Shown: positions 11,342 to 23,268 of the stretch, piece after piece
How positions within the stretch are numbered: position 1 is the first letter of the stretch
Layout of the letters: every line of letters begins with the position of its first letter
Source: Phytophthora quininea
Lineage: Eukaryota; Oomycota; Peronosporomycetes; Peronosporales; Peronosporaceae
Direction: 5' to 3'
DNA length: 64,000 nt
Assembly: GCA_011947345.1 (NCBI GenBank)
Contig: JAAVTG010001003.1
Span: forward strand, 1,612,001 to 1,676,000
Position numbers and translations under genes: made by a program
The notes under the pieces: model-generated
What the model was told of the DNA's origin: nothing
Database searches by the model: none
The model's input: the letters and a program-made list of their open reading frames with translations, nothing else

Positions 11342-13830
11342 CTAGCGTTGATCAATCTCCGCAAAGAGTTGTTGCATGCGTTCGTTTTTGAGCTTCTCGC
11401 TGGCCAGCATAATCTGCAGCAACTGATCCGCCAGTCGGTCTTTGAAAAGCTGAGCTTCTTCGACCTCAACACGAGCTAGTTGAGCATCACGTTGCAGCTG
11501 ACGCACTTGGTGCCGTAACGGCCCCAAAACGCGCTCGTTGGCGTGAAGTTTCCGCTGCAGAACACGCAAATCTGCAGCCAAATGCGGCACTAGCACTTCC
11601 AGATGAACCAAATTGCGCTCGGCTTCCTCCTCTTCTTCGTCCGTAAACTCGATAGATTCATCTACGTCACTTGGAGTCGCAAAGTCCAAGCTTGAGATGA
11701 TCGGAAGGCGCTCAAAGCAGCTGAGTAAACGTCCGTTGATGTACTCGAGAGGGTTTATCCATGCCGGAATGCCTGACGCGGCCGAGTTTACTGAAGAGGA
11801 CGAGGATGCCTCAGCGATCGCAACAGCCAACAACTCTCGAAATTGCGCTCGCATCCGCGTCTTTATCTCGGCACGCTCGTTCAGGTCGAACGTGGCTTCG
11901 GAGAGTTCGTATGTCGTAACGTAGCGGGCAGACATTGCCTGAGCTTGCGCGCGCTCCGCTGCTTCGATCTTTGTTGCAAGAAGACGGTATCACTGGCAAC
12001 GTCAGTGTCGAAATGCCGTAACTTCGAGCGAATATGTTCCAGGGACTTGCGCTGAGCTGCAATATCACCTTCCCCGTCGAGAGCAGGGAAGAGCATACGA
12101 TGCTCATCTGAGAGTGGTGTTTGCTGTAGTCGAAGCCGCAGATACTGCACGAACACACGTCGTTAGTCCACATGTTTTTAATCGGTAGTTTTTCTTAGAA
12201 GACAACTCACCTCGAGATGCCGTTCTTCCTCAAGTTGCTTCAAGCCCGACCGAGTTACTTTGTACCGCAGTGCTCGCTCAATTAGCAATTCAGCACCGAC
12301 CGCTTCTTCAAGCCCCAGCTTCGGGTTTCTCCGGAAATACTCGCTGCATTCCTCCATATCCTAGCAAGTCACAAGTGAGATTGGTATTGTTTTCAAAATC
12401 CCCCCACAGTAAGTAAGCTTCACCATTTTCAACAATGTAGGTCGCAGCTCTGCCGTAATTGCTAGTGCAATGCGATACACGGTTTTCCACCCATCCATGA
12501 AGAACAAATCCCACACCCGAAGAAGCGTCGACTTGACCATCAAGCGAGCGAAAATCGTGACGAACCACTACGAGCACGACACATCAAGTCAGTGTTAGAA
12601 TGCCAGTGTTGTTAGGAAACCATACCTGAGTAGCCAAGAAGCTGGAGTGCAGCCCGATATGCCGAAAATGCACAGAGAGATCGTAAAACTGCAGTCGAAC
12701 AAGCTGCTGGAACAGATAAATACATTGTGACAGTCTACACGCCAAAAGCACAACAAATAAGTAAATATCACAGCAGTTTTACAAAAGTCAACATGCAAAT
12801 CAAATTACCCCGGCATTTTGTGTTTCCAAAGCTCTGCCATCCCTTTCCGCCGGATTAACGAGATTGTCAGCCAAAATGCTGCTTCTTGGGCGGAAAGACC
12901 GTCCAGATCAAATGTAGAAGCGTCGTCGCTGTCAACCAGCATCAGCAAAAGGCTGCAACAACGTAGTTCATGCCCTACGAAATCCAATTGATAGTCAGCG
13001 TCAGCAGTGCAACTACTCAGAGCATCACCAGAAGCAATCGCCACCTGACAGTAGCCAACATCGTTTGCATAAATGGACACTGCCTTTAGCACATTGGCCA
13101 GCAGCCTTCTCCCATCCCCTAGAACCAACACGAAGCATGTCAACCTACGTGCAATCCACTACAAATTAAAAAAATGGCGCGGACCGTCCTCCGAAAACAA
13201 TTTCTGCGCCGGGAATGTGCGTTCAACATCTCGCTCAATCTCCCCTGTAGTCCACCTATATGTCAGCATATAACATAAACTAGTTTTTGGCTGCTAGTAG
13301 CTGACCTTCCACTCCTGTGCTCTCCAGCGACACCTCATCTTCCAAAGTCTCGATCCCAGCAAGCTATTCCACCAGAACTCCATCAGTAATGGCGATACCT
13401 CCGTAACACTGTCATCCTCTCCACGCTGCACCTTGAGATAAAAATCTCGACTGCTCACTCCATCTGGGATCTCCTTCATCAGCGTCGAGACGTCCCCAGC
13501 ACGCAGCCAGTATCTACAACAACATTACGACACCCACGTCGTTAGTTATTGATTGTAAAATTAATATATAAATATTATTATCTCACTGGAATCTCAAGAC
13601 TGCGGGAAATCCACTGAGCCGCACAGCAAGTCTCCGCAGCTTGTGGCGCTCGATTGCGCCCCGCAGCTGCTTGCTAGTGGCCGCGACAGCTTCCACTGCG
13701 TCAACCTGTCGTAGTTCAGGTCAAATACGCACGCATACCAAACGGTAACGACTGCATGCAGCACCTGGACCCATCGCAGCCGCACCAACACGCGCAGACT
13801 CTCGACCAGCAGCGAAGACACATCGTCCAT
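11342..13830 (-). CDS. TBC-domain RabGAP with C-terminal coiled coil
   Basis: Exons read from 13830 downward. The N-terminal part has no recognised domain. An entry segment (GEIERDVERTFP) precedes the TBC core: RLLANVLKAVSIYANDVGYCQ, an intron (about 12970-13040), then GMNYVV...LLMLVDSDD, AAFWLTISLIRRKGMAELW, and STLLRVWDLFFMDGWKTVYRIALAI. A coiled coil (AADLRVLQRKLHANERV) closes the protein at TAG 11342. TBC proteins stimulate GTP hydrolysis by Rab GTPases; VGYCQGMN is the glutamine-finger motif, and the usual IxxDxxR arginine finger fits EIERDVER. At least four single-base frame breaks occur (near 13350, 13160, 12955, 11985). It diverges from NAT9 with about 170 bp between starts. Confidence 0.7.
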
Positions 13831-13997
13831 TGCAAGATCAGAAATGGCAAAAAACATTTTTTTATTTGATAGGTTTGTCGTAAAAAAGACTCACTTTTCA
13901 AACCGCTGGAACAAGGTCATGAAGGACAATGTGGGCGTCGTCATCGTACGTGAAACGAGTCGCAGCAGCAAGCAACATTGTTGAATTACGGGTTCCT

Positions 13998-14953
13998 ATG
14001 CTATGCCTTCCTGTGGAGCAGACTGGGAAACGCGTGTCGTTGGTGCCGTACGAGAAGCAGCATGTGCCCAAATACCACAACTGGATGAAGGACCCGTGGT
14101 TGCAAGGCAATTAACTTACTATATTGTTAAATACTACCTTGCAATGCATTTATTGACATTATCAGTGCTCATTATCTTGTGTGTGCTTTATCAACGCAGA
14201 GATGACGGCGTCAGAACCGCTGACGATCGAGGAAGAGTTCGAGATGCAGCAATCATGGAGAGAAGACGCCAAAAGTGGGCTGCAATTGAAAAGTATTATC
14301 GGTTGTTACTGATTATTTGTTGTTGTTGTAGAGTGCACGTTCATTGTGCTCGCTCATGACGAGAAGGATGGCAAAGCTGGCTCTTCGTGTGTAGACGAGA
14401 GCGCGATCGACCGTGCGTGATTTTTTGAGTGGCGTGTGGAAATTATTTTTACTCTAATATCATATTTGCAGGCATGGCGGGGGACGTCAACTTGTTCTTC
14501 AATGACTACGACGACCCGCTGGCGTGTGAGATGGAGATCATGATCGCAGAGGAGAAGTACCGACGCAAAGGTTTCGCGGAAGAAGCTGTGAAGCTCATGA
14601 TGGCTTACGGTTGGGACCTGTATATCTTATTTTATGGTAGTTCTTTTGTTCTGATTGTGTTTGATTTGGTAGCTGTGTCGAAGCTCAGCGTGACCAGGTT
14701 CTTCTGTAAGATCAACGACGACAACGACGCGTCGCTCAAGCTATTCGACAAGTATCTTTTTATGAATGTGTTGTTGTGCTACCATCCATTTGACCTTTGT
14801 GTGTGTGGGTGTTGCCATCACAGGCTTGGATACGTCAAGTGCAACTACGTGGCCGCATTCCGCCAGGTTGAGCTCGAGCTGATTCCAAAGGACAAGCACG
14901 CGGAGATCGTCGACGATGTGCTCAAGTCCGCTGTCATTCACACAGCGACATAA
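13998..14953 (+). CDS. NAT9: N-acetyltransferase 9 (GNAT family)
   Basis: Six exons splice cleanly: 13998-14106, 14200-14274, 14332-14412, 14472-14609, 14673-14751, 14824-14953, giving 203 residues with no frame break. Landmarks shared with animal NAT9: GKRVSLVPYEKQHVPKYHNWM, then MTASEPLTIEEEFEMQQSW, CTFIVLAHDE, AGDVNLFFNDYDDPL, EIMIAEEKYRRKGFAEEAVK (acetyl-CoA-binding R/Q-x2-G-x-A/G region) and KINDDNDASLKLFDKLGY. NAT9 proteins are GNAT-fold acetyltransferases linked to microtubule stability in animals. An in-frame ATG at 13929 would add 23 residues, but homology begins after 13998. Intron 1 appears to use a GC donor (CAAG|GCAATT); the others are GT-AG. Confidence 0.9.
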
Positions 14954-15071
14954 GTACATCGCGTCTTAGAGAGAAAGGTTTGGAGAAATGCATTCATCTG
15001 CCTTTTTTACCTTCAGTGCTAGGCACTTATTTTTTTACCGACTTTGAAGCGGCGCCTCACATATATAAATC

Positions 15072-15547
15072 ATGAAGCCAAGACCGCCAACCTCACAAGA
15101 GCCAAGCCGATCCAGCAGACTCGACTCGAGAAAAATCTATCTGCCAGCCGAGGTTAAATCTCTATTCTGCTACAGTTGTGAAGAGGATCTTGAGCTGATA
15201 GGTCGCTCTGCTGGGTCAAGATACCTATCGCCTTCCAGACAGGATATACTCGCTTCGAAGCGACTCGACCTTCTACCAGTGACACTCGTCGTGTTCAGAA
15301 TTTTGGACACCGATATGTTGCTGAGAAGGCGAGCTATTTCCCAAAGATTCGCGAAAACGCGGTTGCTAGAGAAAGTCGAGAAAAACAGATCATCGCACCG
15401 AAGCAGACACGACAGGTGTGGAAAGAGCCAACTCGCGCTCTCGGTGCGCTTTCCCGACCGAAGCCAGTAACACCGCTTTTGCCAGCCAAACCGCTCTCCA
15501 CACTAGGTTTGTTGGCACGAGATTTTTTTGATCTGCGTCATTACTAG
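15072..15547 (+). CDS. Small uncharacterised basic protein (possible)
   Basis: A frame starting at ATG 15072, just after ATATATAAATC, gives a basic, Ser/Arg-rich N-terminus with FCYSCEEDLE. Near 15200 a second frame reads smoothly to TAG 15545-15547: IAFQTGYTRFEATRPSTSD, KIRENAVARESREKQIIAPK, VTPLLPAKPLSTLGLLARDF. The two may be one protein joined by an intron or missing base. No family is recognised. It sits just upstream of the WD40 gene and could be part of its 5' region. Confidence 0.3.
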
Positions 15548-15643
15548 AACGGTGGTGTACATTGTAGATCAAAATGGGATGGCTGCAATGCGTCTCGCTT
15601 TTAAGAAGTACGGTCGCTTGAGTGAAAAGATTTTGTCGCTGAA

Positions 15644-18600
15644 ATGTTGGCGGCTCTAAATGCCAAGACGCTGTCGTGGGAGCAACAGGTTGGTGGATGT
15701 TATTGATAATCTGGTGAACCTTTTTTTTTTACTTTAAGAGTGCTTTAATTGTGAAGGTCGAGTTGACACAAGAGCTGGCCAGCTTCTATCTGCAAGCTGA
15801 TCTTCACGCAGTGGGCTACCTGACATGGGGAGATTTTTGCTCTTTTTCTCCAAGACTTATGGTTTGTTTTGAAGCTGCTTAGCAGTATTTCCTATTGCCT
15901 GCAAAGATATACTGACCGTTGCAATCGATTGATCGGAACGGGTAGACGCTGGATCACTCGATGAGGTCGTCCCGTTCGAAAATGTACAAGCTTCCATGCA
16001 GATTTCTTTTACCAATACTAACGATGCGTTGTCATTCAGTTGGACTGCGAAACTGAAGCAATAAACACGTCAGCAGAAGTGCATGGCATGGTAGGCATTA
16101 TTTTGAATGCCGTCACCCTACTACCCAATAGTTCTCCTGATCATAGTGTAGTACTTTTTGAGAATGTCGATAAGATCTTCGTGCACGATGCGAAGAAGAA
16201 GGGCTTTCGGATGGTGGATGCTTCTACTAACACAACTGTGGGTCAAGTCACATCTCTTTCCAGGTACTGAAAGTGCATTCAGAGTATTTTGTATTGACGT
16301 TCTTCACACTTTATCAACTCTCAGCGGTGGTAGCATATTGGACGCCGTGTATTCCCCACAGGGCGATACGTTATGACAGCTTCAACGTCGCCTGTGATTG
16401 CAATCTACGACATCGATGAGTTGTGTCTACGGCAGGTCAGCCGTATATTCTTCTTGGTTGCTAAACTGTGCACTAAGTTTTGTCTATCGCAGCAAATTCC
16501 CACAAAAGCAGCACAAACAACGGTGCAGCTCGCGTTGGACCCAACGCTCTCCCGTTTGTATTCATGCTGTACGAACGGCCAGCTGCACGTTTGGAATTTG
16601 GAGTCTCTCACATGCACAAAGTCTTTCTTTCCAAAGGGCCATGAAGCTATGACTCAAATAGCAGTCATCGAAAGCACTGACAAAGTTGCCGTTAGCTGTC
16701 TTGACGGGAAAATCTACGTACTGGATGTGCGTCTTGAGCGGGTAAGTAAAGCCCTTAACGGACACAGACAAGGGGTGACACAGCTAAAGTACTGCGCGAA
16801 CAAAAGCTACTTGATCAGCGGCGGATTGGACCACAACTTGCACTTGTGGAATCCGCACGTGGAGCAACAGATTGGAACATTGCAAGGTCATCGACACCAG
16901 TTGATTGGCTTGGACATTATGCGTGAAACGAACTATGTGATTTCGGCAGACGAGAGTGGATTAATCAAGATTTGGGACCTGCGCAAGTTTTCAGCCGTCC
17001 GGACGATTAAAAGAGAAACTTACATCAAAGATCAAACTCTGCCGCGTACGCTCACCCGACCGATGAGATCAATGTGTTATATGCATGCTCGACAGCGAAT
17101 TGCCATCGCCCACTCAAGTATATTCTTTCTAGAGCAACGGAATGAACGTGGGGGATGCTCACGGTGGAACCTTCGGTTCTAGGACTGATCATGATGATAA
17201 CGCCCACGAACTGGAGGAACGGCTCAAACCATTAGCAGTGGTGTTCCACCAACCTAGTCAGTCAATTGTGTTAATAACCTCAAGAGCGTTCCAATCGTGG
17301 TCGATGAGCTCTGGCAATTTGCTTCGAAGCAACAGAATCCCCTCAGAATTGGACGTGACTTGTGTATCCGTTGTGGATGATCAGTACTCTTGTATGTTGG
17401 GGACTGAAAATGGAGTTGTAGCACGAGCGATGCTGCCTCGTGGTTCCGTCGTTATATCAAAGCGCATTCACGGAGTAGAAGTTGTGGCTGTGCGATGGGT
17501 GCGTGGATCGAGACTTGTCGTCACGAGCTCTACTGATGGCGCTGTTTTAGTGTCGATGTCGGCGACCCTGGAAGTGCTGTATCGTCTGGATCACTGGCGA
17601 GGCGTTGCAATGTTAACACGAGGAGATGAGTTGCGAACAGCCGACGTCTCGCACGTCAAACCATCGGAGATAACGCCACTTAGCGATGTTGACCAGCTCA
17701 AGCATCTTTTCGGTGCAGCGGATTACTCTAAGAATGGCAAGATCACAACGCACAAGGCGGACGAGCTGCTCGACAGCGCCTTTGCGCAAGCAGCCACCTC
17801 CCAGGACGCTGGAATGGCTAGGAAACAGTACTCCGGCCGAGAAGTAGTCACGTTAACGATGTTCTTGAAAAAGCGGCGAACAGATTAAAAGACATTCACC
17901 AAAAGGCGAAAGCTCGCCGAGATCACGGGAAAACCGCAGACGTTGCAGCAATTGATGTGCATGGGTATCTTCAGCAACTAGTTACGGTCTCGCCTTTGGG
18001 TGGGAACTTCTGTGTGTGGAATTTTAAAGGCGGTACACCAACTGCGCTGGGAGACATTAGACATTTCCAAAATGGCGCTGTTGATGGTGGAGATATCCAA
18101 GTTCAATTTGCTTTTGTGAGTCAAGTGGTCTATCTGGACCCGTATCCTTACTTTGTCCTGGTTGAGGAAGGTGATAACAGTCAACTCTCAATTTGGTCGA
18201 GCATAGCCATCCCTCCACGGTTTCCACATGGACACCAATGCATTCTTCGCTGTGCTTATGGAGCGTCTGGTCAGGAACAAGCATCGACGGGCCCCAGACG
18301 GAGTAAAATACGTGAATATTCGACCATATCTGCAGTTTACTGGGCTGCTGGTGGTTCTAATGGCGAAGATTTATTCTGCGTCGGGGATGACCAAGGTAAG
18401 CATTCTCCATCCATCCCATAGTACAGAATTCGATCCATAATTCCTAACGTTATTCCCACAGGAAACCTCGTCGTCTACGAGTTCGACGAAGTGTTTGCCC
18501 ATATCGAGAAGCTGTCACGAGAGAACCCTTCCTCTAAAAATCTTGGTGCAGATGCACTGTTACCGTCGTCGCTTCTTCATGTTCGATGTCGTAGTGAAGT

Positions 18601-19006
18601 ACCAAAACGAGAGTCGATCAGGTCTCTATGTGCGATCCAAGTGGTGGATAGATCGCACGAAACCACTTCATTGTTGATAGTCGTGGCTAACAGCGGCAAG
18701 ACACTGTTCTTCTCGCTTGACGGCAGTTGTTTGGGTGTGCTCGGCGACGATCAATCTATTCCGTGGCAATTGAACATGTGCACTAGTGACGCGACTGCTG
18801 GAGCACATGTAGCAGCTGTGCAAATGTTACGCGAGATGAAATCTCGCGATGAACATCAGAGCACTCTCCAACAGCACGACTCTAAAGAAAAGGAGGGTTT
18901 GATACGCGGTGCTACGTCGAGCGCGATATCCCAGCGCCGCGCGACGAGCTACGCGACGGAACGGCCGAGTCTGTCTCGATTTCTGGCATTGACCAAACAA
19001 CTTTAA
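15644..19006 (+). CDS. WD40-repeat protein with EF-hand-like loop (WDR49/64-like)
   Basis: A short first exon (15644, MLAALNAKTLSWEQQ) splices to VELTQELASFYLQADL. Several exons then encode WD40 blades: LYSCCTNGQLHVWNLESL, VAVSCLDGKIYVLDVR, KSYLISGGLDHNLHLWN, NYVISADESGLIKIWDLRKF, and later QSWSMSSG, LVTVSPLGGNFCVWNFKGG, DLFCVGDDQGNLVVYEFDE. At about 17690-17770 lies DQLKHLFGAADYSKNGKITTHKADELL, a degenerate EF-hand. This combination resembles WDR49/WDR64/EFCAB8-type proteins, often cilium-associated, which fits an organism with flagellate zoospores; that link is inference. Frame breaks occur near 17140 and 17880, and an intron near 18395-18461. Exact exon limits between 15850 and 16500 are uncertain. 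Confidence 0.65.
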
Positions 19007-19079
19007 AAGCGAAACATTTTGAGGCAAATTGGTACAGCAGACGTCGCTGCAATTTATTCAGTGCGGGTCCCTCACGCAT

Positions 19080-20704
19080 CTACAAAAGACACTCGAACCA
19101 TTTCAGGGGCTTCTTGGCGCTGCTAAACAGTCCTTCGCCGTTGTGGAATGTTGTGTCGGCGTGGTTGAGCGCTGATGCGTACCAAGTTGTTGAATACGTG
19201 TCCTCGAACTGTGACGAGTCAAAGTTACCGATGCAGCTCTGGAATTCGACCTGGAAACAGACGCGTAAGGCTAATTAGCGTGCGAAGACCAATGGAACAA
19301 TGAGGACAAGTACTTACGATGCCATCGTTCTTGGACGAATGGTGAGGAATCAGTAGACCTCCCAGCAGAAGACCCGCGTATTCACTTGACAGAAGACCAG
19401 AGTACGTCGTTCCGCAATTGCCACCGGTCACGTATTTCTTGTGCATGGCTCGTGCGGCTGCGTAGCGAGCAGAACACTCGTCATCACAGTAGTCGCCGCC
19501 ATCATACACAAGCGATCGACGCGTGGTTGTACCGGGGCACTGGCCGATAACCGTGGCTAGCTCAGCAAGAATGTCACTCGCCCAATTGCCACCGTCACAA
19601 ATTTCGTGGAGAAAGTCGGAGCCCATGCTGCCCTTCATCGGACCGCTTAATGCGATCCAGTCGACGTTGCTACCGATAGAACACTTCTCAGTAGCAAGAG
19701 CGCCAGCGAACATGTTGTTGCCCATCGAGTGAGCTACGATGATCAGGTCATTGATCTCAGTCGAGCCGCTGTCCGTCGTCCCCGTGCTAACATTCATCGC
19801 GGCGTTGCAAGCTTTTGCTGCAGCGTGTCGTTGTACCATTCGTAGTCGACGGTGTTGAGGATGGCGAAACTGAACGACGAGCAGCACGGAGCGTGCTCCT
19901 TGACGTCGCCGAAGAAGGAGTAGCTGTCGACGATGCCGCCGTCCGCCTCGACGTCCATGCCGTGGAAAAGAGGCACGGGCGCGGAGTTCCTTGACACGTG
20001 CACGATGAGCTAGCGAGGTGAGCGGTGGCGGATTCCTGTTTGAGGGCCCGACGAGACCCAGACATGGTGATGCCGTAGAGCTGACCGACCGAAGAGAGTG
20101 CGACCGAGCCTGTCGTCACGGCAGTGCAGTCACTGGGTGCGTTGGACGGCTTTGTGATGGTCAGGTCGCCGCTGAGGTATTCGAACGAGACGCTGAGGTC
20201 TTCGCCGTAGACCGTGAAGTTGCCGTCGTCAGCGTCTGCTCCAGTGCACAGGATGTAGGCCTCGCCGGCGAAGGTTGTGGTGAGCCAGGTTCCGTTGTTG
20301 CAGGAGATGGCTTGGTCGGTGTTGACAGTGGAGACGGCGGTGGCGGACGCAATGGCGTTTACAATGTCGACGGTGCTTGGAATGAGTTGGGTCGGGATAC
20401 AACTGGTGGAATCAGCCGTGCTGTTGATCACCTCGTGGTACGGAACACCGTCGATCATGACGAAATTGTGGGTGGTGCCGTTCTGCTCGAAGGAGACCTT
20501 GCCGTCGAAGGTGACGTTGCTGCCGCTGAGTTTGGGCTTGACGTAGACGTCGAAGCTGGTGAAGCCGTAGATAGCCATAGTGGATCGCTGGATGTTGAAG
20601 CCGAGGCGGAGCGATGGCAGCGAGGACTGCGCTGCAACGGTGTTGAAGCCTACCGAGGTTGACACGCCCAAGAAGACCGCGGCGATGGCTCTGGTCGACA
20701 CCAT
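19080..20704 (-). CDS. Secreted lipase-like alpha/beta-hydrolase, copy A (frame-broken)
   Basis: It starts with a signal-peptide-like hydrophobic N-terminus (MVSTRAIAAVFLGVSTSVGF), then SLRLGFNIQRSTMAIYGFTS and a Cys-paired N-terminal domain. The hydrolase part has CCSSFSFAILN, then IIVAHSMGNNMFAGAL (nucleophile Ser in an H-S-M-G elbow), SGPMKGSMGSD, SSKNDGI|VEFQSC (candidate catalytic Asp) and ALNHADTTFHNGEGLF (candidate His), ending KWFECLL*. A 67-nt intron (19251-19317) falls between the I and V of NDGIVEFQSC. Two frame breaks lie in four-base homopolymers (AAAA 19966-19969, TTTT 19813-19816). Both are also present in copy B. Family identity as lipase-like is inferred from motif order; substrate is unknown. 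Confidence 0.65.
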
Positions 20705-21352
20705 GATTCTTTATGGACTGGCGGAGTTGCTGGCAGGAGTCGAGTTGTGCAGACTGCGCCGATTGCGAAATGGTCGTGCTCACTCCAGCTGGGTGGGCTT
20801 GTGACCGCCATCCTGGCCAGCTGATGCGACTTCCGCCATGGGAAGCAGTCCCGAGGACTAACGAAGAGATCATGTGTTACCGCGTCGAAGCAGACGCCGA
20901 TGTCATGTACGTTTTGTGAACAACCTCTATTGACCGGTGTGCAGAGACAGTATCGAAATGGATTCATCACTTGTGCCGCCGCAGTGCCACACGGGACGTC
21001 TGCAGGCGCAGTCATGTTACTCACGGATCCCTCGGATGAATAAATGTGTGAGGGCCCAACACACCGGCATGACTGTTCATGGAACTTCATGTCCTTGGGG
21101 ATTTCCTGCGAGGGGTTGGCTTTGAACTAGCGCTACCTGGTCGGTGCCGATACCATGGTTTACCGCTGATTGGGGCTCAATTGATTGCCAGTCTTAGCGG
21201 CAAACCGATTTCCGACCTGAGCAGTGTCTGGTCGTCCTTTGGGCGAAGTTGCAAGTTCAACAGAGGCAGCAGCAGCTCGACTCTGTTCGTACTGGCGAAC
21301 CGCCAAGGTTTGGATTCTCTATTGAATACCAGCGCGACTGCTGTCGAGCACG
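20705..21352. other. Intergenic between hydrolase copies A and B
   Basis: This holds the 5' flank of copy A and the 3' flank of copy B. The open frames in it have no recognisable content and I see no terminal repeats. Confidence 0.4.
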
Positions 21353-22979
21353 CTACAGCAGACACTCGAACCACTTCAGCGGCTTCTGAGCCTTGCTAAA
21401 CAGTCCTTCGCCGTCATGGAACGTTGTGTCTGCATGGTTCAACTTCGCAGCATACCAAGAGCTGGAGTACGTGTCGTCGCACAGAGACGAATCGAGATCG
21501 CCAACGCAACTCTGGAACTCGACCTTGGGGGACACATGAAACATAGTGTCAATAAGTGCAGGCTACGAATGCAAGCCGGCGTGGATACGTACAATGCCAT
21601 CGTTCTTGGACGAGTGATGCGGGATCAATACTCCTCCAGCTACAAGGCCAGCGTACTCCTTGGACAGCAACCCATTAAAGGTCGTGCCGCAGATGCCAGC
21701 GGTCACATATTTCTTATGCATGGCTCGCGCTGCAGTATACCGAGCAGCGCATTCGGTATCACAATGCTTGCCACCATTATAAACGAGGGACCGGCGAGTC
21801 GTGGTGCTGGGGCATTGTCCCATCAGTCCACCAAACTTCGACAGCAACGTACTCGATCTATTGTCGCTCCCACAGACATCGTGAACCAGATCGGAGCCCA
21901 TGCTGCCCTTCATCGGACCGCTTAATGCGATCCAGTCGACGTTGCTACCGATAGAACACTTCTCAGTAGCAAGAGCGCCAGCGAACATGTTGTTGCCCAT
22001 CGAGTGAGCTACGATGATCAGGTCATTGATCTCAGTCGAGCCGCTGTCCGTCGTCCCCGTGCTAACATTCATCGCGGCGTTGCAAGCTTTTGCTGCAGCG
22101 TGTCGTTGTACCATTCGTAGTCGACGGTGTTGAGGATGGCGAAACTGAACGACGAGCAGCACGGAGCGTGCTCCTTGATGTCACCGAAGAAGGAGTAGCT
22201 GTCGACGATGCCGCCGTCCGCCTCGACGTCCATGCCGTGGAAAAGAGGCACGGGCGCGGAGTTCCTTGACACGTGCACGATGAGCTAGCGAGGTGAGCGG
22301 TGGCGGATTCCTGTTTGAGGGCCCGACGAGACCCGGACATGGTGATGCCGTAGAGCTGACCGACCGAAGAGAGTGCGACCGAGCCTGTCGTCACGGCAGT
22401 GCAGTCACTGGGTGCGTTGGACGGCTTTGTGATGGTCAGGTCGTCGCGGAGGTATTCGAACGAGACGCTGAGGTCTTCGCCGTAGACCGTGAAGTTGCCG
22501 TCGTCAGCGTCTGCTCCAGTGCACAGGATGTAGGCCTCGCCGGCGAAGGTTGTGGTGAGCCAGGTTCCGTTGTTGCAGGAGATGGCTTGGTCGGTGTTGA
22601 CAGTGGAGACGGCGGTGGCGGACGCAATGGCGTTTACAATGTCAACGGTGCTTGGGATGAGTTGGGTCGGAATACAACTGGTGGAATCGGCCGTGCTGTT
22701 GATCACCTCGTGGTACGGGACACCGTCGATCATGACGAAGTTGTGGGTGGTGCCGTTCTGCTCGAAGGAGACCTTGCCGTCGAAGGTGACGTTGCTGCCG
22801 CTGAGGACGGGCTTCACATAGACGTCGAAGCTGGTGGAGCCGTAAACGGCCATCATGGGGCGGTGGATGCTTAACGCCAGACGAAGAGATGGAGTCGAAG
22901 ATTCACCATCGACCGTGTCACTACCCAATAGTGCAGTAGCAACCATGAACGCGCCGGTGACGAGGCTTGAAACAACCAT
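21353..22979 (-). CDS. Secreted lipase-like alpha/beta-hydrolase, copy B (frame-broken)
   Basis: Same architecture as copy A: signal-peptide-like start (MVVSSLVTGAFMVATALLGS), Cys-rich N-terminal domain, HSMGN nucleophile elbow, NDGI|VEFQSC and LNHADTTFHDGEGLF, ending KWFECLL*. The 69-nt intron (21525-21593) is at the same codon position as in A but differs in sequence. The middle 915 bp is nearly identical to A while both ends differ. The same two homopolymer frame breaks occur (AAAA 22241-22244, TTTT 22088-22091). Sharing the breaks means either a real inactivating change copied between genes or the same sequencing artefact twice. Confidence 0.65.
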
Positions 22980-23268
22980 ATTGTGACGAGGTTACCGCGC
23001 AGATCAAGAAATAAGTAGGAGTGATTGATGCGATTATGAGGGTGCAAAACATGCAGCAGTACATCGTTGCACGGCAGGCGGCTTCTGGTCCGAACAGCGT
23101 GAAAGATCACCAGAACCAAGCCATGGCCGTCGGAATGGGTCCCTACCGCCGTCGGACGCTCGGCATGGTACGTTTGCTTCCTCATCAGGTTCTGCATAGG
23201 CCAATTCAACACTTACTGTAACTTTTCACACTACGGTAACTAGATAATCGCTAACTACACGTCAACAT

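Noticed and set aside
20018..20662. 213-codon Gly/Val/Asp-rich plus frame (repeated at 22293-22874)
   Set aside because: It is antisense to hydrolase copies A and B and is duplicated only because the copies are.
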